64,000 nt of DNA from Sitta carolinensis (GCA_032173965.1 CM063283.1:35627743-35691742); one strand, 5' to 3'. Shown: positions 37,801-45,384, counted from the stretch's first letter. Notes: generated by a model from the letters alone, not told the origin. A program made the numbers and translations.

Positions 37801-40800
37801 TCAAACAAATTTTAACTTAAAGGCTGGTTTAGGTATTCATGTATATATTGAATGATTTACAAGTCTTAATATGCCTCTGATTTAATTTAGATAGTTTTTC
37901 CATTAAAAATTCCTCTTCAGATAAAGTGTAATATAAAAGCCTAAATATTGATTATGCCTGGTAGTGTTTACAGTATCAGGATGTCAAGAAATTATTTTGG
38001 GATTTTTTTCTTATCCATAAGAACTTCCAGCTTAGTCATATCTCTAGTACTGCACTTTTCTTTTTAATCCAAATTTATTTTCTAATGCAGAACTCATTGT
38101 TCTTGTAGATGCACCAAGAAAATAAATGCATGTGTAAGGTGCTTCCTCATAAAGCAGATAATTTTTTCCCTTTGTTCTTTCTGTTTTCATATGGCACCCT
38201 TAGAATTTTCTTAAGAAATTCAACCTGATTTTGTCTCATGTTTTAGTACTGGAGTGTGTCAGGTTCTCAGTTTGTGTGGCGTGTTGGCTTGGCAGCAGGA
38301 AGAGGGATTTGGTTGGTTCAGTTTGATTTTAAGTTTTTAATTTTTTTATTTTTTGTTTTTTACCCAGTGCTTTCTCAATTGCAGAGTTTTTTTTTTTCCA
38401 TTTACAGCAGATGTTTTTTTGGCTGCTGTCTGGATGAACAAATGATTGGTCTATCTCTTTCTCAGTGGTGTACCAGTCCTGTGAATATCTGTTTCTTGGT
38501 GGGATTTCTGAGTTCTGGGACACTTGAGCATTTTGTGTTTCTTTCTTTTTTGTTGTTTGGTTTTTTTCTTCCTGAATGATTTTTTTTAGGAATGGGGAAA
38601 ATGGGAAGGAGGTTTGGTGTTCATTTCTCTGTAAATAAGCTGAGAAAGCTAGGTTCCCATTTTAAAATTGAAAAGTTACTGTGTTGTTTTATTTCTTAAT
38701 GCTCTGAATTCCTGAATTTTCAGTGTCTTATGGGCCATTGCCATATACCAGGAACAAATGGCTATTTGAACAAATGGCTTCACAAATTACATACTTAAAT
38801 TTGTGCTGTTTGTCCATCATAGTCTTGAGAAAGGAGAATTTCAGGAACTGGATTTGAGGGAGATGGCTGCCTCATCAGTGCCCTTGTGCTGCCGTGTGAT
38901 ACTGGATTAGGCCAGGGATGACCTCTTGAGTATCAGGATCAGGAATTGAATTTCTTCGGTTGTGTAGCCCCGAACAAACACCTCTGTGGTGTGACAGAGC
39001 TGACAGCTCAGGAGGTTTATTTGAAATTCCCATGTGCTGCCTTCATCTCAGTAACTTCAAGTCCACCACTGATTCTGAGGCAGAATTTCTATTTATTGTC
39101 CTCAAGTTTCCTTTTTCTTTACAGGCTGTGTCTACTGACCTGCAGAGCCCAGACTTTCCTCTCTTATCCCTGTAATTGTACCTCAAAGTAAGGGTTTGGG
39201 GCTTAGATTATAGCCAATAAGATCCCTACTATAAATTTTGAGACTAATATAACTTGCTATGGAATCTACATGATTTTTTTTTTAAGGACTAGCCTCTGCC
39301 TGTCAAAAACAGTTGTGTTGTGATCTGCTCCCCAATTGCTTTTCAGTCACAGGAGCACTTCAAACCAGTTAGCAGTTGGTTCACAGTCTCTGGAAGAGAG
39401 TGATGAAATGCTTATTGCAGATAACTGCTACAGACATAATAAACATGCAGTATTTTCTTTAATGCTCTTCCACATCTGTAAGATGAAAGAAAATTCATGC
39501 TTTATCCTCTAACAGATTGCACTTCTGAACTGAATACATCTGCACTGTAATAGGTTACAAAGAACATCCAAAAAAATAGATGTATTAATCCAATGACTCT
39601 TCAAGATTCTTTAATTATTTTCTCTTTTAGACATTATTTTTCTTCAAGGAACGGAAGTCATATTTAAGGTAGCACTGAGCCTGCTTAGCAGTCAAGAGAC
39701 ATCTATAATGGGATGTGAGAGTTTTGAGAACATTGTTGATTTTCTTAAAACCACTATTCCAGATATGACTAAACCTCAAATGGAAAAAATTATTACTCAG
39801 GTAAGGATGTTTTTCTCTTTACTTTTCTTTCCTCCCATTTAGTTTACTTTAAAAGAATCATGCCTACACTATATGCAAAAGTCTTCTCAGAAGAAGATAT
39901 GTGAATCTTCTTGAGAAATACTGTCAGTGGCTGGGATCTTCATATCTAGAACTTAACTTCCTCTGCTTTGAAGCTGCAAATTGAGCATGGGCCTCAGTCT
40001 AGTACCTTAATTGTGAAACTTTGAGCAGCGCTCCTGTTTTAGGTGGTCGTTCAGAGATAACAGAAGAGCTCTAGAAAACCATGTCCATTTGCAGGAGTGA
40101 AATAAACACTCGTGCATTCCAGTGGCTTGTTAAGTTTTGACTCTTTCAGGTGCTGTTAGATAAGAATGCATTTTTAGACAATGTTCATCTTTATTTCCTC
40201 ATTTCATTGACTGTCATTGCCATGTTAAACCTGTGTCAGGCACCTTTGTATCTTTCACAACTCATTGATTCTGGGAATGATAGAGATGGTAGTTTAACAC
40301 TTTTGATACTCATAGGCATCAAATCTGTTCTGTGCTCCTAATGGAGCAGCCATGCTGTGCGGGCAGGGTTTTGTGCAAAGCCAGGTCTGATAAGGGATGG
40401 GTTATGTTGCCTTCAGAGCTGAATGTGGTTATGTGCAGGGCAGCTCAGCTCAGCCCTGCTGGCCTTGGTGTGGTCTTATGCTGAGCAGCCTTCCAGATCT
40501 GCATTCATGTGTAGACTGCCTGTATCCTGTTGCTGCTACCTAGCCTGGCTGCAGGGACAGTCTAGTCTTGTAGCTCCCAGGACCATCCACTTATAATGGG
40601 TAATGAAATTAAAATGTGGACATTATGCAGATCTGTAATACACAGGTGGTTGATCATGTAGCTGTGTAGAGGAAAATGGTACTTACCCAGCTTGAACACT
40701 ACATAATTTAAAGTTTATCCCATTTGAATAGAGTAGAATGGTGAAAGTAATACAGAACTTGGTTTTCCAGGGTATCTGTGGATTTCTTGTGTTGGTGGAA

Positions 40801-43527
40801 TGTTTGTGATCTCTGGGATAAGGAACAAAAAATTGATGTCACTATAGACATCCTTCCAATCCTAGTCTCAATTCTTTGGTAATTTTCCAAAGCTGAGAGT
40901 CTGTGATTAGATGTGTAAACAGATCAGGGTCATATGTCCCATCACTGTTAGAGGCTCAGTTCTGTAGTCTTCACAATGCTTTGTCCCTAAAGTATCCCAA
41001 TAAGAAAGTATTGTGTCATCATGCAGGGATAGAGCACATGGAAACTCTAACCATGAAGAATGTTTCTAAACAAGTCCATAAATTAGCTCTTGGAGTCAAG
41101 GGATACAGTTTTGAAGGCAGAGATCTGATGAATCCCAGATTTAAAAATTTTGTCTTGAACTTCTTAATTTCCTGATCAAGAGTCAAAAAAACTGTCATAT
41201 TATAAAATTCTTGGACTGAAGAAGACTTTTGTGCTGATACATCTCATAGTAAGAGATGGTATTTGGTAATTGTGAAAGGCATGATCCAGTTAATTCTGAA
41301 ATCTATGATTTATTATGGCTACAACTCTGTTATAATGTAGACATTACATACATTATTACATTCCTTTAAAGTGTAGACATCCCCTTGAAATACTTTTTCG
41401 AAGGGGACAGGAAAAGCATTAATCAAGAAGAGTTGACTCTTAGTCAAATGTTCACGTGGAATAAATCCTCCATATTGTAGTTAAAAACGGTCTTTCCTCT
41501 CATGGCAGGTGTTTGAAATGGATATTTCAAAACAGCTTCATGCCTATGAAGTAGAGTACCACGTTCTTCAGGATGAACTACAGGAAAATGTAAGTCCCTG
41601 TGAGGAAGGTGAACCTCTGGAGAAGCTGGAGAGGGCAAACAATCATCTGAAGAGGCAAAATATGGATTTATTGGAGAAGCTACAGGTAAATGACTTAGGC
41701 TACAAACTCATGGTGAAGTCATTTCTATGATTCAGCCAATAGAGGAAAAAGTATTATTTTAAGAGTACATGAGTACTCTTAAAGTCTTAAGTAAGTCTTC
41801 TTACTGCAAGACCTTGTACAGTGGAGCAGTTCTCTTAATTACAGCGATTCACTTCTGCTAGGCATACTTATAACTCCGTTGTCATTCCTTGGGCTTTTCG
41901 TTCTTGATTTAGTTTTCTTTTTTCCCTAAATCTCTCTACCCTTATCTGCTGTAAAATCTTGTGGCAAAATTTATGTATCTTACTGAAAAGTGAGTTCTCT
42001 GTCCCTTCACTGCTCTGCTTCCCTATTGGAAAGTTTTAAAAAGTAATCCATAGGGCAGCAGGCTTGTTTCGTCCAGGCCTTTGTAGGCAGTGTTGTTTTG
42101 TTTCCTTCTGCTGAAACTCATAGTCCTACTTTTGGAAGGTGGTCTCTCCTAGCAGACTTGATTACATCTGAAAGCCCACCAGACCTTGCCTGGTGAAGAT
42201 GTGCTTTTAAAAAGCTCTTCCTCCTTCACTGTTTACCCTTTGTCTCATAGCTTGGCCAAGACTTGTTTCAGTTGCAATATGTTGTATTGTCTTGCATTTT
42301 CTTGAAAGATAAGTTCTTGGTTTTTTCATCATCAGGCTACTTCTTGTTATATTTGATAATTTGAGCAAGCATTGCAAAGAGCTCAGAAAGCACTTTCAGC
42401 TCCTGAAACATGAAAATGGAAGGAAAAAAAGGAAAGATGAAGTCCTCGTTATTTTTATGTTTATGGGCTAAGGGTGCTGTGTTCTTTTGATATTGAAAAC
42501 AAGAATAACTTGAACTTTTTACTATTATTAATTTTTCTTTTATGTTTTTCTTTATTTATTTACTGCAGCTGTGGCTTTACCTCTGTTCTGAAAATGTACC
42601 AAAGGCATAGAATAATTGAGTGGCTGATTTGAAAGGCTCTATCAAAGCCTTTTCTGTTCTTTCAGAGTGCCTTACAATAATGCATCTTTCTCAGTGCTTA
42701 ACCTCTTCACCTTTTTGTTTGCATAACTTCTTAATTCCTCTCTCTGCTTGTATCCTTTCCTAAGAACAATCAGAATTCTTCCAGTTCCCACAGAGAGAAC
42801 TGCTGCTGCTGGGGTCCGGGGTTTCTTTGACTAGTTAGAGGAAGCTGTAGGTTTTAAATTGGAGAATAGGGAACACAGTCTGCTTCTAGACTTAATGTTG
42901 AGGTTGTCTTTCCCTCCAACCTCTCCATCCTTCTAACTTTCTTTATCACAGAGATCTATATCCCCTTGTTCCATCTCTGTCAGACAGGTCATGTCTTTCA
43001 GTGCTACTCCAGCTGCTGATTTCCTTTTTCTCCCTCTGGCTTCAGTTCCTTGTTACTTTCAGCTGTCTCTTGCTTACTGCAACTTGTACGTCTCCTTCCC
43101 TCTGTAAAACTTGGAGAAATTCTTCAGATTGATCTGGTTACTCTTAGGACATTTTGTGTATGATACCCAGCATGCATTCCTTGTATTGTCTGCCTACACA
43201 GTTGTCTTTTAGAAGTAGCTATGTAATTATTTCCTTAACAGATTATCATTATATTAAAAGAAAACTATTTAGAATTCATTATAATGTTATCATTTACAGG
43301 TTGCTCACGCTAAAATTCAGAGTCTGGAAGCCAGCCTGGAGACTGTTTTGACACGAGAGAACAAAATGAAGACTGTAATTCAGTCCCTGGAACAGGAGAA
43401 GATAACATATCAAAAGACTCTTGAGCAGATTGTGAAGTATTTGCCAGCAGAAGTGTTGTCTGACTGTGAACTGCTTCTGAAGGAAGTAAACTACAACCCA
43501 AATAATAAAATATGGAGTAAGCCATAA
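4206..43527 (+). CDS. TBC1D4: TBC1D4 (AS160), Rab GTPase-activating protein, exons 2-21 (5'-partial, split gene)
   Basis: Nineteen exons join without a frame break into 1,124 residues plus TAA (human protein about 1,298; exon 1 is outside the window). Order of parts: end of the first PTB domain (residues about 1-60), Ser/Pro-rich linker with 14-3-3 sites (about 61-190), second PTB domain (about 190-310), phosphorylation-rich linker (about 311-620), basic amphipathic helix (about 660-695), TBC Rab-GAP domain (about 745-940) with the Arg finger R800 in LVDLGR and the Gln finger Q837 in GYCQG, and a C-terminal coiled coil (about 1020-1110). The family stimulates GTP hydrolysis by Rabs such as Rab8, Rab10 and Rab14 on transport vesicles, and Akt phosphorylation relieves this block. 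TBC1D4 is chosen over its paralogue TBC1D1 because [29 protein letters not shown] and [17 protein letters not shown] match TBC1D4. All introns are GT-AG with conserved phases. The gene call is firm; exon edges rest on splice consensus, frame and recalled human protein. Confidence 0.97.
4809..6119 (+). other. TBC1D4: TBC1D4 intron 2
   Basis: Intron of 1.3 kb, donor GTGTGT and acceptor after a T-rich tract ending CCCCTTAG. The exon 2 reading frame runs about 22 codons into the intron before a stop, which looks like chance read-through. Nothing else recognisable. Confidence 0.8.
6120..6209 (+). CDS. TBC1D4: TBC1D4 exon 3: start of PTB2
   Basis: The exon is 90 nt, phase 0 to 0, residues 202-231: [20 protein letters not shown] and onward to SSCSQ. 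It is nearly identical to the human second phosphotyrosine-binding domain strand region. Acceptor TTAG|G and donor CAG|GTAAGC are both strong. Confidence 0.96.
6210..9341 (+). other. TBC1D4: TBC1D4 intron 3
   Basis: AT-rich intron of 3.1 kb bounded by GTAAGC and TTTTAG. No exon, RNA gene or transposon recognised. Short T-rich runs occur near 7492-7518. Confidence 0.8.
9342..9446 (+). CDS. TBC1D4: TBC1D4 exon 4: PTB2 core
   Basis: The exon is 105 nt, phase 0 to 0, residues 232-266: [15 protein letters not shown], then [26 protein letters not shown] and the YVFQC strand are hallmark segments of the TBC1D1/TBC1D4 second PTB domain. The donor is GTGAGT. Confidence 0.96.
9447..11498 (+). other. 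TBC1D4: TBC1D4 intron 4
   Basis: Intron of 2.05 kb ending CTATATAG. It contains a small perfect inverted repeat at 10542-10559 (listed separately). No other feature recognised; the short ORFs near 10542-11426 lack any recognisable protein. Confidence 0.8.
10542..10559. repeat. 7-bp perfect stem with 4-nt loop
   Basis: GTGTGGG, loop TGTG, then CCCACAC, inside TBC1D4 intron 4. It could fold in RNA or DNA; no function is claimed. Confidence 0.6.
11499..11631 (+). CDS. TBC1D4: TBC1D4 exon 5: PTB2 C-terminal helix
   Basis: The exon is 133 nt, phase 0 to 1, residues 267-310 plus the first base of Gly311. [19 protein letters not shown] is the C-terminal helix of the second PTB domain. [18 protein letters not shown] follows and is conserved with mammals. 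Confidence 0.96.
11632..13432 (+). other. TBC1D4: TBC1D4 intron 5
   Basis: Phase-1 intron of 1.8 kb, donor GTAGCA, acceptor TTCTCCTAG. AT-rich. TTCTTTCCTGTGTG occurs twice as a close direct repeat around 11965-11999. No gene seen. Confidence 0.8.
13433..13524 (+). CDS. TBC1D4: TBC1D4 exon 6
   Basis: The exon is 92 nt, phase 1 to 0, completing Gly311 and running to residue 341: [20 protein letters not shown], then [10 protein letters not shown]. It is a conserved helical linker directly after PTB2 in TBC1D4, with clear TBC1D4-type wording (the paralogue reads differently here). Confidence 0.96.
13525..14308 (+). other. TBC1D4: TBC1D4 intron 6
   Basis: Phase-0 intron of 784 nt, donor GTAATA, acceptor GATAG with a weak pyrimidine tract. 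Nothing else recognised. Confidence 0.8.
14309..14419 (+). CDS. TBC1D4: TBC1D4 exon 7
   Basis: The exon is 111 nt, phase 0 to 0, residues 342-378: [20 protein letters not shown], then [17 protein letters not shown]. It is conserved with human TBC1D4 between PTB2 and the phosphorylated linker. The donor TCG|GTAAAG is weaker than its neighbours. Confidence 0.95.
14420..15082 (+). other. TBC1D4: TBC1D4 intron 7
   Basis: Phase-0 intron of 663 nt, donor GTAAAG, acceptor TTTCAACAG. It holds a GTTT/T-rich simple repeat at about 14861-14927. Confidence 0.8.
14861..14927. repeat. GTTT/poly-T-rich simple repeat
   Basis: Several GTTT units followed by T runs interrupted by G, within intron 7. Low-complexity sequence. 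Confidence 0.8.
15083..15202 (+). CDS. TBC1D4: TBC1D4 exon 8: carries the Ser570-type Akt site
   Basis: The exon is 120 nt, phase 0 to 0, residues 379-418: [10 protein letters not shown], then [20 protein letters not shown] and ENIFSR. The [10 protein letters not shown] motif carries the equivalent of human Ser570. [15 protein letters not shown] is shared by both TBC1D paralogues. Confidence 0.95.
15203..18721 (+). other. TBC1D4: TBC1D4 intron 8
   Basis: AT-rich intron of 3.5 kb, donor GTAAGT, acceptor TTTTTCCTTGCAG. A T run lies near 17211-17225 and a short GA run near 16208. No exon or transposon recognised. Confidence 0.8.
18722..18796 (+). CDS. TBC1D4: TBC1D4 exon 9: carries the Ser588-type Akt site
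   Basis: The exon is 75 nt, phase 0 to 0, residues 419-443: [20 protein letters not shown], then [14 protein letters not shown] contains the equivalent of human Ser588 (residue 429, codon 18752-18754), an Akt site. The donor AGA|GTACGT is chosen because it joins in frame to exon 10 as in human. A second GT lies 4 nt downstream (GTAC|GTAAGC) and matches the consensus better, but using it would shift the frame. The frame also stays open for 26 more codons past the donor (separate entry). Confidence 0.94.
18797..18877 (+). other. Open extension of exon 9 into the intron (candidate alternative C-terminus)
   Basis: If the exon 9 donor is not used, translation continues 26 codons and stops at TAA 18875-18877. 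The predicted tail is very basic: 8 Arg/Lys, one His and one Glu, containing [17 protein letters not shown]. The segment holds six CpG dinucleotides in about 80 nt, whereas surrounding intron is CpG-poor. A product ending here would keep the PTB domains and lose the TBC domain. This could equally be chance read-through; transcript evidence is needed. Confidence 0.3.
19371..19394 (+). other. Candidate 24-nt microexon between exons 9 and 10
   Basis: The pyrimidine-rich acceptor TCTCTTCCAG at 19361-19370 is followed by 24 nt encoding DVAVTVQE and then GTATGC, a moderate donor. Length and phase (0 to 0) fit insertion between exon 9 and exon 10 without a frame change. If the donor is not used, the frame runs to TAA at 19425-19427. 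Three CpGs just downstream (19402-19413) are unusual for this intron. I do not recall a counterpart in human TBC1D4, whose known 24-nt microexon is exon 12, so this is inference. Confidence 0.3.
19776..20002 (+). CDS. TBC1D4: TBC1D4 exon 10: carries the Thr642-type Akt site; GC-rich
   Basis: The exon is 227 nt, phase 0 to 2, residues 444-518 plus two bases of Ser519. [14 protein letters not shown] leads to [14 protein letters not shown], then [13 protein letters not shown], whose Thr (residue 483, codon 19893-19895) is the equivalent of human Thr642, the principal Akt site and a 14-3-3 docking residue. ARSPLLRQ keeps the Ser666 equivalent. The exon has more than twenty CpGs and almost exclusively G/C third positions, unlike every other exon here. 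That base bias also creates a long overlapping open frame (19718-20413), which I regard as a shadow. Confidence 0.96.
20003..21894 (+). other. TBC1D4: TBC1D4 intron 10
   Basis: Phase-2 intron of 1.9 kb, donor GTGAGT, acceptor TTGCCTGCACAG. CpG richness from exon 10 extends roughly 60 nt into it. ATTT repeats occur near 20165-20180 and 20306-20322. No gene seen. Confidence 0.8.
21895..22044 (+). CDS. TBC1D4: TBC1D4 exon 11: cassette exon of the long isoform
   Basis: The exon is 150 nt, phase 2 to 2, so skipping it keeps the frame; AG|T rebuilds Ser at the junction with or without it. It encodes [20 protein letters not shown], then [18 protein letters not shown] and [23 protein letters not shown] matches human exon 11, part of the long, muscle-enriched isoform. 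The VRR motif aligns with human Arg684, the residue truncated in the Greenlandic variant linked to muscle insulin resistance. The N-terminal half is diverged. Inclusion by tissue cannot be read from the sequence. Confidence 0.93.
23178..23210 (+). repeat. Dispersed 33-bp repeat, copy 1
   Basis: It begins CTAGCTTACTGGAAAGGC and ends AGGGAGAGGAAAGAA. It matches 29574-29606 at 32 of 33 positions, same strand, with no extended similarity in the flanks. Family unknown. Confidence 0.75.
23822..23900. repeat. T-rich low-complexity block
   Basis: Long T runs with G interruptions, including 17 consecutive T around 23837-23853, directly abutting the CR1 tail on its 3'-terminal side. Confidence 0.85.
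23901..23966 (-). mobile_element. CR1 LINE 3'-tail fragment with expanded poly-C
   Basis: TCACAAAATGGTTTGGGTTT followed by GAAGGGACCATAAAGATCAT is the reverse complement of the well-known 3' end of avian CR1 retrotransposons. Only about 50-65 bp remain. The C-rich stretch that follows in CR1 has become a run of 16 C at 23951-23966. It is a short, non-coding relic lying antisense to TBC1D4. Confidence 0.85.
27422..27582 (+). CDS. TBC1D4: TBC1D4 exon 13: carries the Ser704/Ser711-type sites
   Basis: The exon is 161 nt, phase 2 to 1, completing Ser569 and running residues 570-622 plus one base. [17 protein letters not shown] keeps the equivalents of human Ser704 (RTS, residue 578) and Ser711 (SES, residue 585), targets of Akt/AMPK-type kinases. 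[19 protein letters not shown] is a conserved basic patch with an RRIS kinase consensus. The last base before the donor GTCTGT joins exon 14 to make HPDCHDG. Confidence 0.95.
27583..28495 (+). other. TBC1D4: TBC1D4 intron 13
   Basis: Phase-1 intron of 913 nt, donor GTCTGT (weak), acceptor TTCTTTGCAG. Nothing recognised inside. Confidence 0.8.
28496..28705 (+). CDS. TBC1D4: TBC1D4 exon 14: basic amphipathic helix before the GAP domain
   Basis: The exon is 210 nt, phase 1 to 1, residues 623-692 plus one base. [20 protein letters not shown] is the conserved proline-rich lead. [20 protein letters not shown] then KENQKLE forms a long basic amphipathic helix, almost invariant between TBC1D4 and TBC1D1. 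Calmodulin binding has been mapped near this region in AS160; that is literature knowledge, not something the sequence proves. Confidence 0.96.
28706..32275 (+). other. TBC1D4: TBC1D4 intron 14
   Basis: Phase-1 intron of 3.6 kb, donor GTTAGC (weak), acceptor ATGTTCTAG. It holds the second copy of the 33-bp repeat at 29574-29606 and a T run at about 30637-30651. The short ORFs on both strands have no recognisable protein. Confidence 0.8.
29574..29606 (+). repeat. Dispersed 33-bp repeat, copy 2
   Basis: It differs from 23178-23210 at one base (TGGGAAGG instead of TGGAAAGG). A shorter related stretch, GCTTACTGAGAAGGCAGG, lies in the next intron at 32770-32787. Confidence 0.75.
32276..32434 (+). 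CDS. TBC1D4: TBC1D4 exon 15: entry to the TBC domain
   Basis: The exon is 159 nt, phase 1 to 1, residues 693-745 plus one base. [20 protein letters not shown], then [20 protein letters not shown]. This helical segment leads into the Rab-GAP fold and is strongly conserved. The frame stays open for about 200 nt into the following intron, which I take as chance. Confidence 0.96.
32435..33676 (+). other. TBC1D4: TBC1D4 intron 15
   Basis: Phase-1 intron of 1.2 kb, donor GTATTT (weak), acceptor GACCTGCAG. It holds an 18-bp partial match to the dispersed repeat at 32770-32787. No gene seen. Confidence 0.8.
33677..33835 (+). CDS. TBC1D4: TBC1D4 exon 16: TBC domain, first motifs
   Basis: The exon is 159 nt, phase 1 to 1, residues 746-798 plus one base. 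[15 protein letters not shown] is TBC motif A (R..W signature). [20 protein letters not shown] and [11 protein letters not shown] lead to motif B. The I..DL-G(R) sequence ends exactly at the junction, so the catalytic Arg is the first full codon of the next exon. Confidence 0.97.
33836..34285 (+). other. TBC1D4: TBC1D4 intron 16
   Basis: Phase-1 intron of 450 nt, donor GTAAGT, acceptor TTTTTACATCAG. Nothing recognised. Confidence 0.85.
34286..34530 (+). CDS. TBC1D4: TBC1D4 exon 17: catalytic core of the Rab-GAP
   Basis: The exon is 245 nt, phase 1 to 0, residues 799-880. RTFPTHPYF supplies the Arg finger (R800, equivalent of human Arg973, whose mutation abolishes GAP activity). [20 protein letters not shown] supplies the Gln finger (Q837 in YCQG). 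Both fingers are intact, so the protein should be an active [23 protein letters not shown] and [13 protein letters not shown] are conserved helices. The donor CAG|GTAAGT is a perfect consensus. Confidence 0.98.
34531..37270 (+). other. TBC1D4: TBC1D4 intron 17
   Basis: Phase-0 intron of 2.7 kb, donor GTAAGT; the acceptor is CTGTAG after a C10-containing tract (CCCCCCCCCC near 37241-37250). It holds an AT-only imperfect palindrome at 35406-35461. No gene recognised. Confidence 0.8.
35406..35461. repeat. AT-only imperfect palindrome
   Basis: The arms TTATAATTTATTAAATTATAA and its near reverse complement TTATAATTTTATAAATTATAA flank an AT-rich centre. It could extrude as a cruciform or be a replication-slippage product. 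No target-site duplication or transposon homology is visible. Confidence 0.7.
37271..37430 (+). CDS. TBC1D4: TBC1D4 exon 18: TBC domain
   Basis: The exon is 160 nt, phase 0 to 1, residues 881-933 plus one base. [20 protein letters not shown], then [20 protein letters not shown] and LGFVARVF. This is the near-invariant TBC motif region ([12 protein letters not shown]) shared with TBC1D1. Confidence 0.97.
37431..39630 (+). other. TBC1D4: TBC1D4 intron 18
   Basis: Phase-1 intron of 2.2 kb, donor GTAAGA, acceptor TTTTCTCTTTTAG. T-rich stretches at about 38338-38400 and 38540-38590. No gene or transposon recognised. Confidence 0.8.
39631..39800 (+). CDS. TBC1D4: TBC1D4 exon 19: end of the TBC domain
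   Basis: The exon is 170 nt, phase 1 to 0, residues 934-990. [20 protein letters not shown] is the last conserved TBC helix. [14 protein letters not shown].. continues as in human TBC1D4. The donor is CAG|GTAAGG. Confidence 0.97.
39801..41508 (+). other. TBC1D4: TBC1D4 intron 19
   Basis: Phase-0 intron of 1.7 kb, donor GTAAGG, acceptor CTCATGGCAG. A somewhat GC-richer patch at about 40340-40590 stands out from the AT-rich background but carries no recognisable gene or element. Confidence 0.8.
41509..41685 (+). CDS. TBC1D4: TBC1D4 exon 20: post-TBC helix and start of coiled coil
   Basis: The exon is 177 nt, phase 0 to 0, residues 991-1049. [20 protein letters not shown] is the conserved helix closing the GAP domain. 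[14 protein letters not shown] then NMDLLEKLQ has heptad-spaced Leu residues typical of the C-terminal coiled coil. Confidence 0.96.
41686..43299 (+). other. TBC1D4: TBC1D4 intron 20
   Basis: Phase-0 intron of 1.6 kb, donor GTAAAT, acceptor ATCATTTACAG. Nothing else recognised. Confidence 0.8.
43300..43527 (+). CDS. TBC1D4: TBC1D4 exon 21: coiled coil, C-terminus and stop
   Basis: The coding part is 228 nt: residues 1050-1124 and TAA at 43525-43527. [20 protein letters not shown] and onward is a coiled coil with regular hydrophobic heptads. The end, CNPNNK-like in human (here [12 protein letters not shown]), fixes the stop. The exon continues into the 3'UTR. Confidence 0.96.
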   Translation, partial: VAHAKIQSLEASLETVLTRENKMKTVIQSLEQEKITYQKTLEQIVKYLPAEVLSDCELLLKEVNYNPNNKIWSKP

Positions 43528-43714
43528 ACCAGGGTTTTCTAGGCAGCATTTCTTCAAAAAGAAAAAGGGAACGAAAAAATGAGTATGCTGCTTTCAATAG
43601 CTCCTTAGCAATAGGCAATGGTATTATCCAAAAATAGTGCTGGGACACTCATAGCTACAGATGGGCCTTCAAGTGTCAGTATGCAAATTCAGGCTATTAA
43701 TTTTTTTATGATTA

Positions 43715-43722
43715 TGTAAATA
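43715..43722 (+). promoter_or_regulatory. Pumilio-type element TGTAAATA
   Basis: Matches TGTANATA; it overlaps the first AATAAA (43719-43724) in the 3'UTR, so protein binding and early polyadenylation could compete. Confidence 0.4.
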
Positions 43723-43724
43723 AA
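43719..43724 (+). promoter_or_regulatory. Candidate proximal poly(A) signal AATAAA
   Basis: AATAAA about 190 nt past the stop. Use would give a very short 3'UTR. Downstream GT-richness is modest. Confidence 0.3.
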
Positions 43725-45253
43725 TCACAAGAGGGAAATTAAGGATTCTCAGATGTAATTATGATGAGTAGATGTATATTTAGAGTTGACCTAAAGGAAA
43801 GGAGAAATTGGAGTAAACAATAATGGTGATCTGCAAATTCACTCTAGATGTGCTTGTCTTGTAGTGAAATGAGGATAGTGTGTCTTTATATATATGGATA
43901 TTGAATATGTTGAATAATACTTGAAGAAAAAAAAAAAAGGAGAATGTCATTGTCCCTCCAAAGAGCAGCATGTTTCACATCTTCTGTGGAAAATCTGTGT
44001 GAACCCATGCGTGCCTCTCTTTTAATTCTACTGACATTGTGAGCACAGACCAATTAGCAGAAAAAGTATCATGACGTGGTTTGCACAGAAAGAGCTGTAG
44101 TGCCATCCGCTGCCTGGGCTGCACCAGCCATCATTGTAATCCCACATGCATGTTGGAACTGGAAGCTAAAAGGTGTCACATCATAGCTCCACCTCCATAA
44201 CCCAGAGCTAAGGAACAGGCGTCTGCACGCACTCGCAGAGCTCACAAAGGCAAGAGCTAGCAGTGACTGTCACTCTCTTCCTCATCTGTTTGCTTCCACC
44301 TATCCTGGGGCTGATCCTGATGAGGAGAGGAAGGAAGCACAATGGGATGGGATTTATCCTGATCTTAATTTTCCACTGGAGACTTGCCTGTTGTAAGAGT
44401 TGGGTGTGTCAGGGGTTCTCATTTAACCAAAGAAATGCTGCAAGAAGCCTTGTCTAATTGTACTGGGATGCAGAAAGCTGTTTTAAATTTTATTTGAGAA
44501 GCAAATTGAGGGAGGTTGCAGGAAGTTAAATGTGAGTGCACAAGAGAGGACCAAGCAACTCTCAGATATTATGTACCATTCAGTTTTCACATATACAGTG
44601 GCTATACATTTCAAAGGGGATCCTGAAGTACAGGCACAGTTTTAATAACACTTTCCAGGCTATTCCTGTTTTAATACTGCTTTGTGGTCTTCTTTTTAAA
44701 ACAAAAGTCATGAATTTGTGTGTTCTGGACAGAAGGTGGAATAAACTCTGGTCATTTCAAGGGAGAAATTATGTTGATAGAGGTATAAAAAGTTGAATAT
44801 AGATTTGAAAATGGTTTTGAGTGGAATTTTTGAGAAGGCTTAGACAAATGTGTAATAGACAAGTATTTTGGAGTGCATGTCTGAACCCTTAATTGCGTGT
44901 TACAGTGGCTCATGTTATCTCTTTCCGTTTATACTGTATTTCAGGAAACACTTATTCTTTTTAGTAAGAAAACCAATTAAGCAAAGTGCCAAATACAGTA
45001 GTGTCTTTTCACATAAGATTGTCCAATTTAGAAAGCAAGGACTGAATATCACTGCTTTCTAAATATTATGCTTTATGTTACCGTAAAAGTGAGGAACAAC
45101 AATGCTTATTTGCTGCACACTGCTGTGGAACTCAGGGGCTTCGGCTCTCCTGGGTTTTTTGTTGCTGTTTTTTTACTTCCATGTTTTATTTGATTAAAGA
45201 TACTGATTTACTTAACAGTCTCTTTTTACATTTGGGGTGAAAGGTCTTAACAC

Positions 45254-45261
45254 TGTATATA
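45254..45261 (+). promoter_or_regulatory. Pumilio-type element TGTATATA
   Basis: Perfect TGTANATA match in the distal 3'UTR, 123 nt from the next identical site. Confidence 0.45.
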
Positions 45262-45376
45262 CAATTATGTGGAATCTGTCTAGATATTTCAAGAATGTTG
45301 TATTGTACTAGATGGGGAAATGCCAAGTGAAAAAGTAGTTCTTTGCAGTTTTGTTCAGAGTGAGTTTTAGCTGATC

Positions 45377-45384
45377 TGTATATA
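45377..45384 (+). promoter_or_regulatory. Pumilio-type element TGTATATA
   Basis: Second identical octamer in the distal 3'UTR, about 150 nt upstream of the likely poly(A) signal. Confidence 0.45.

Noticed and set aside
4206..43527. Assignment to TBC1D1 instead of TBC1D4
   Set aside because: The linker motifs ([29 protein letters not shown]) and exon 11 match TBC1D4, while the TBC1D1 wording at these places is different.
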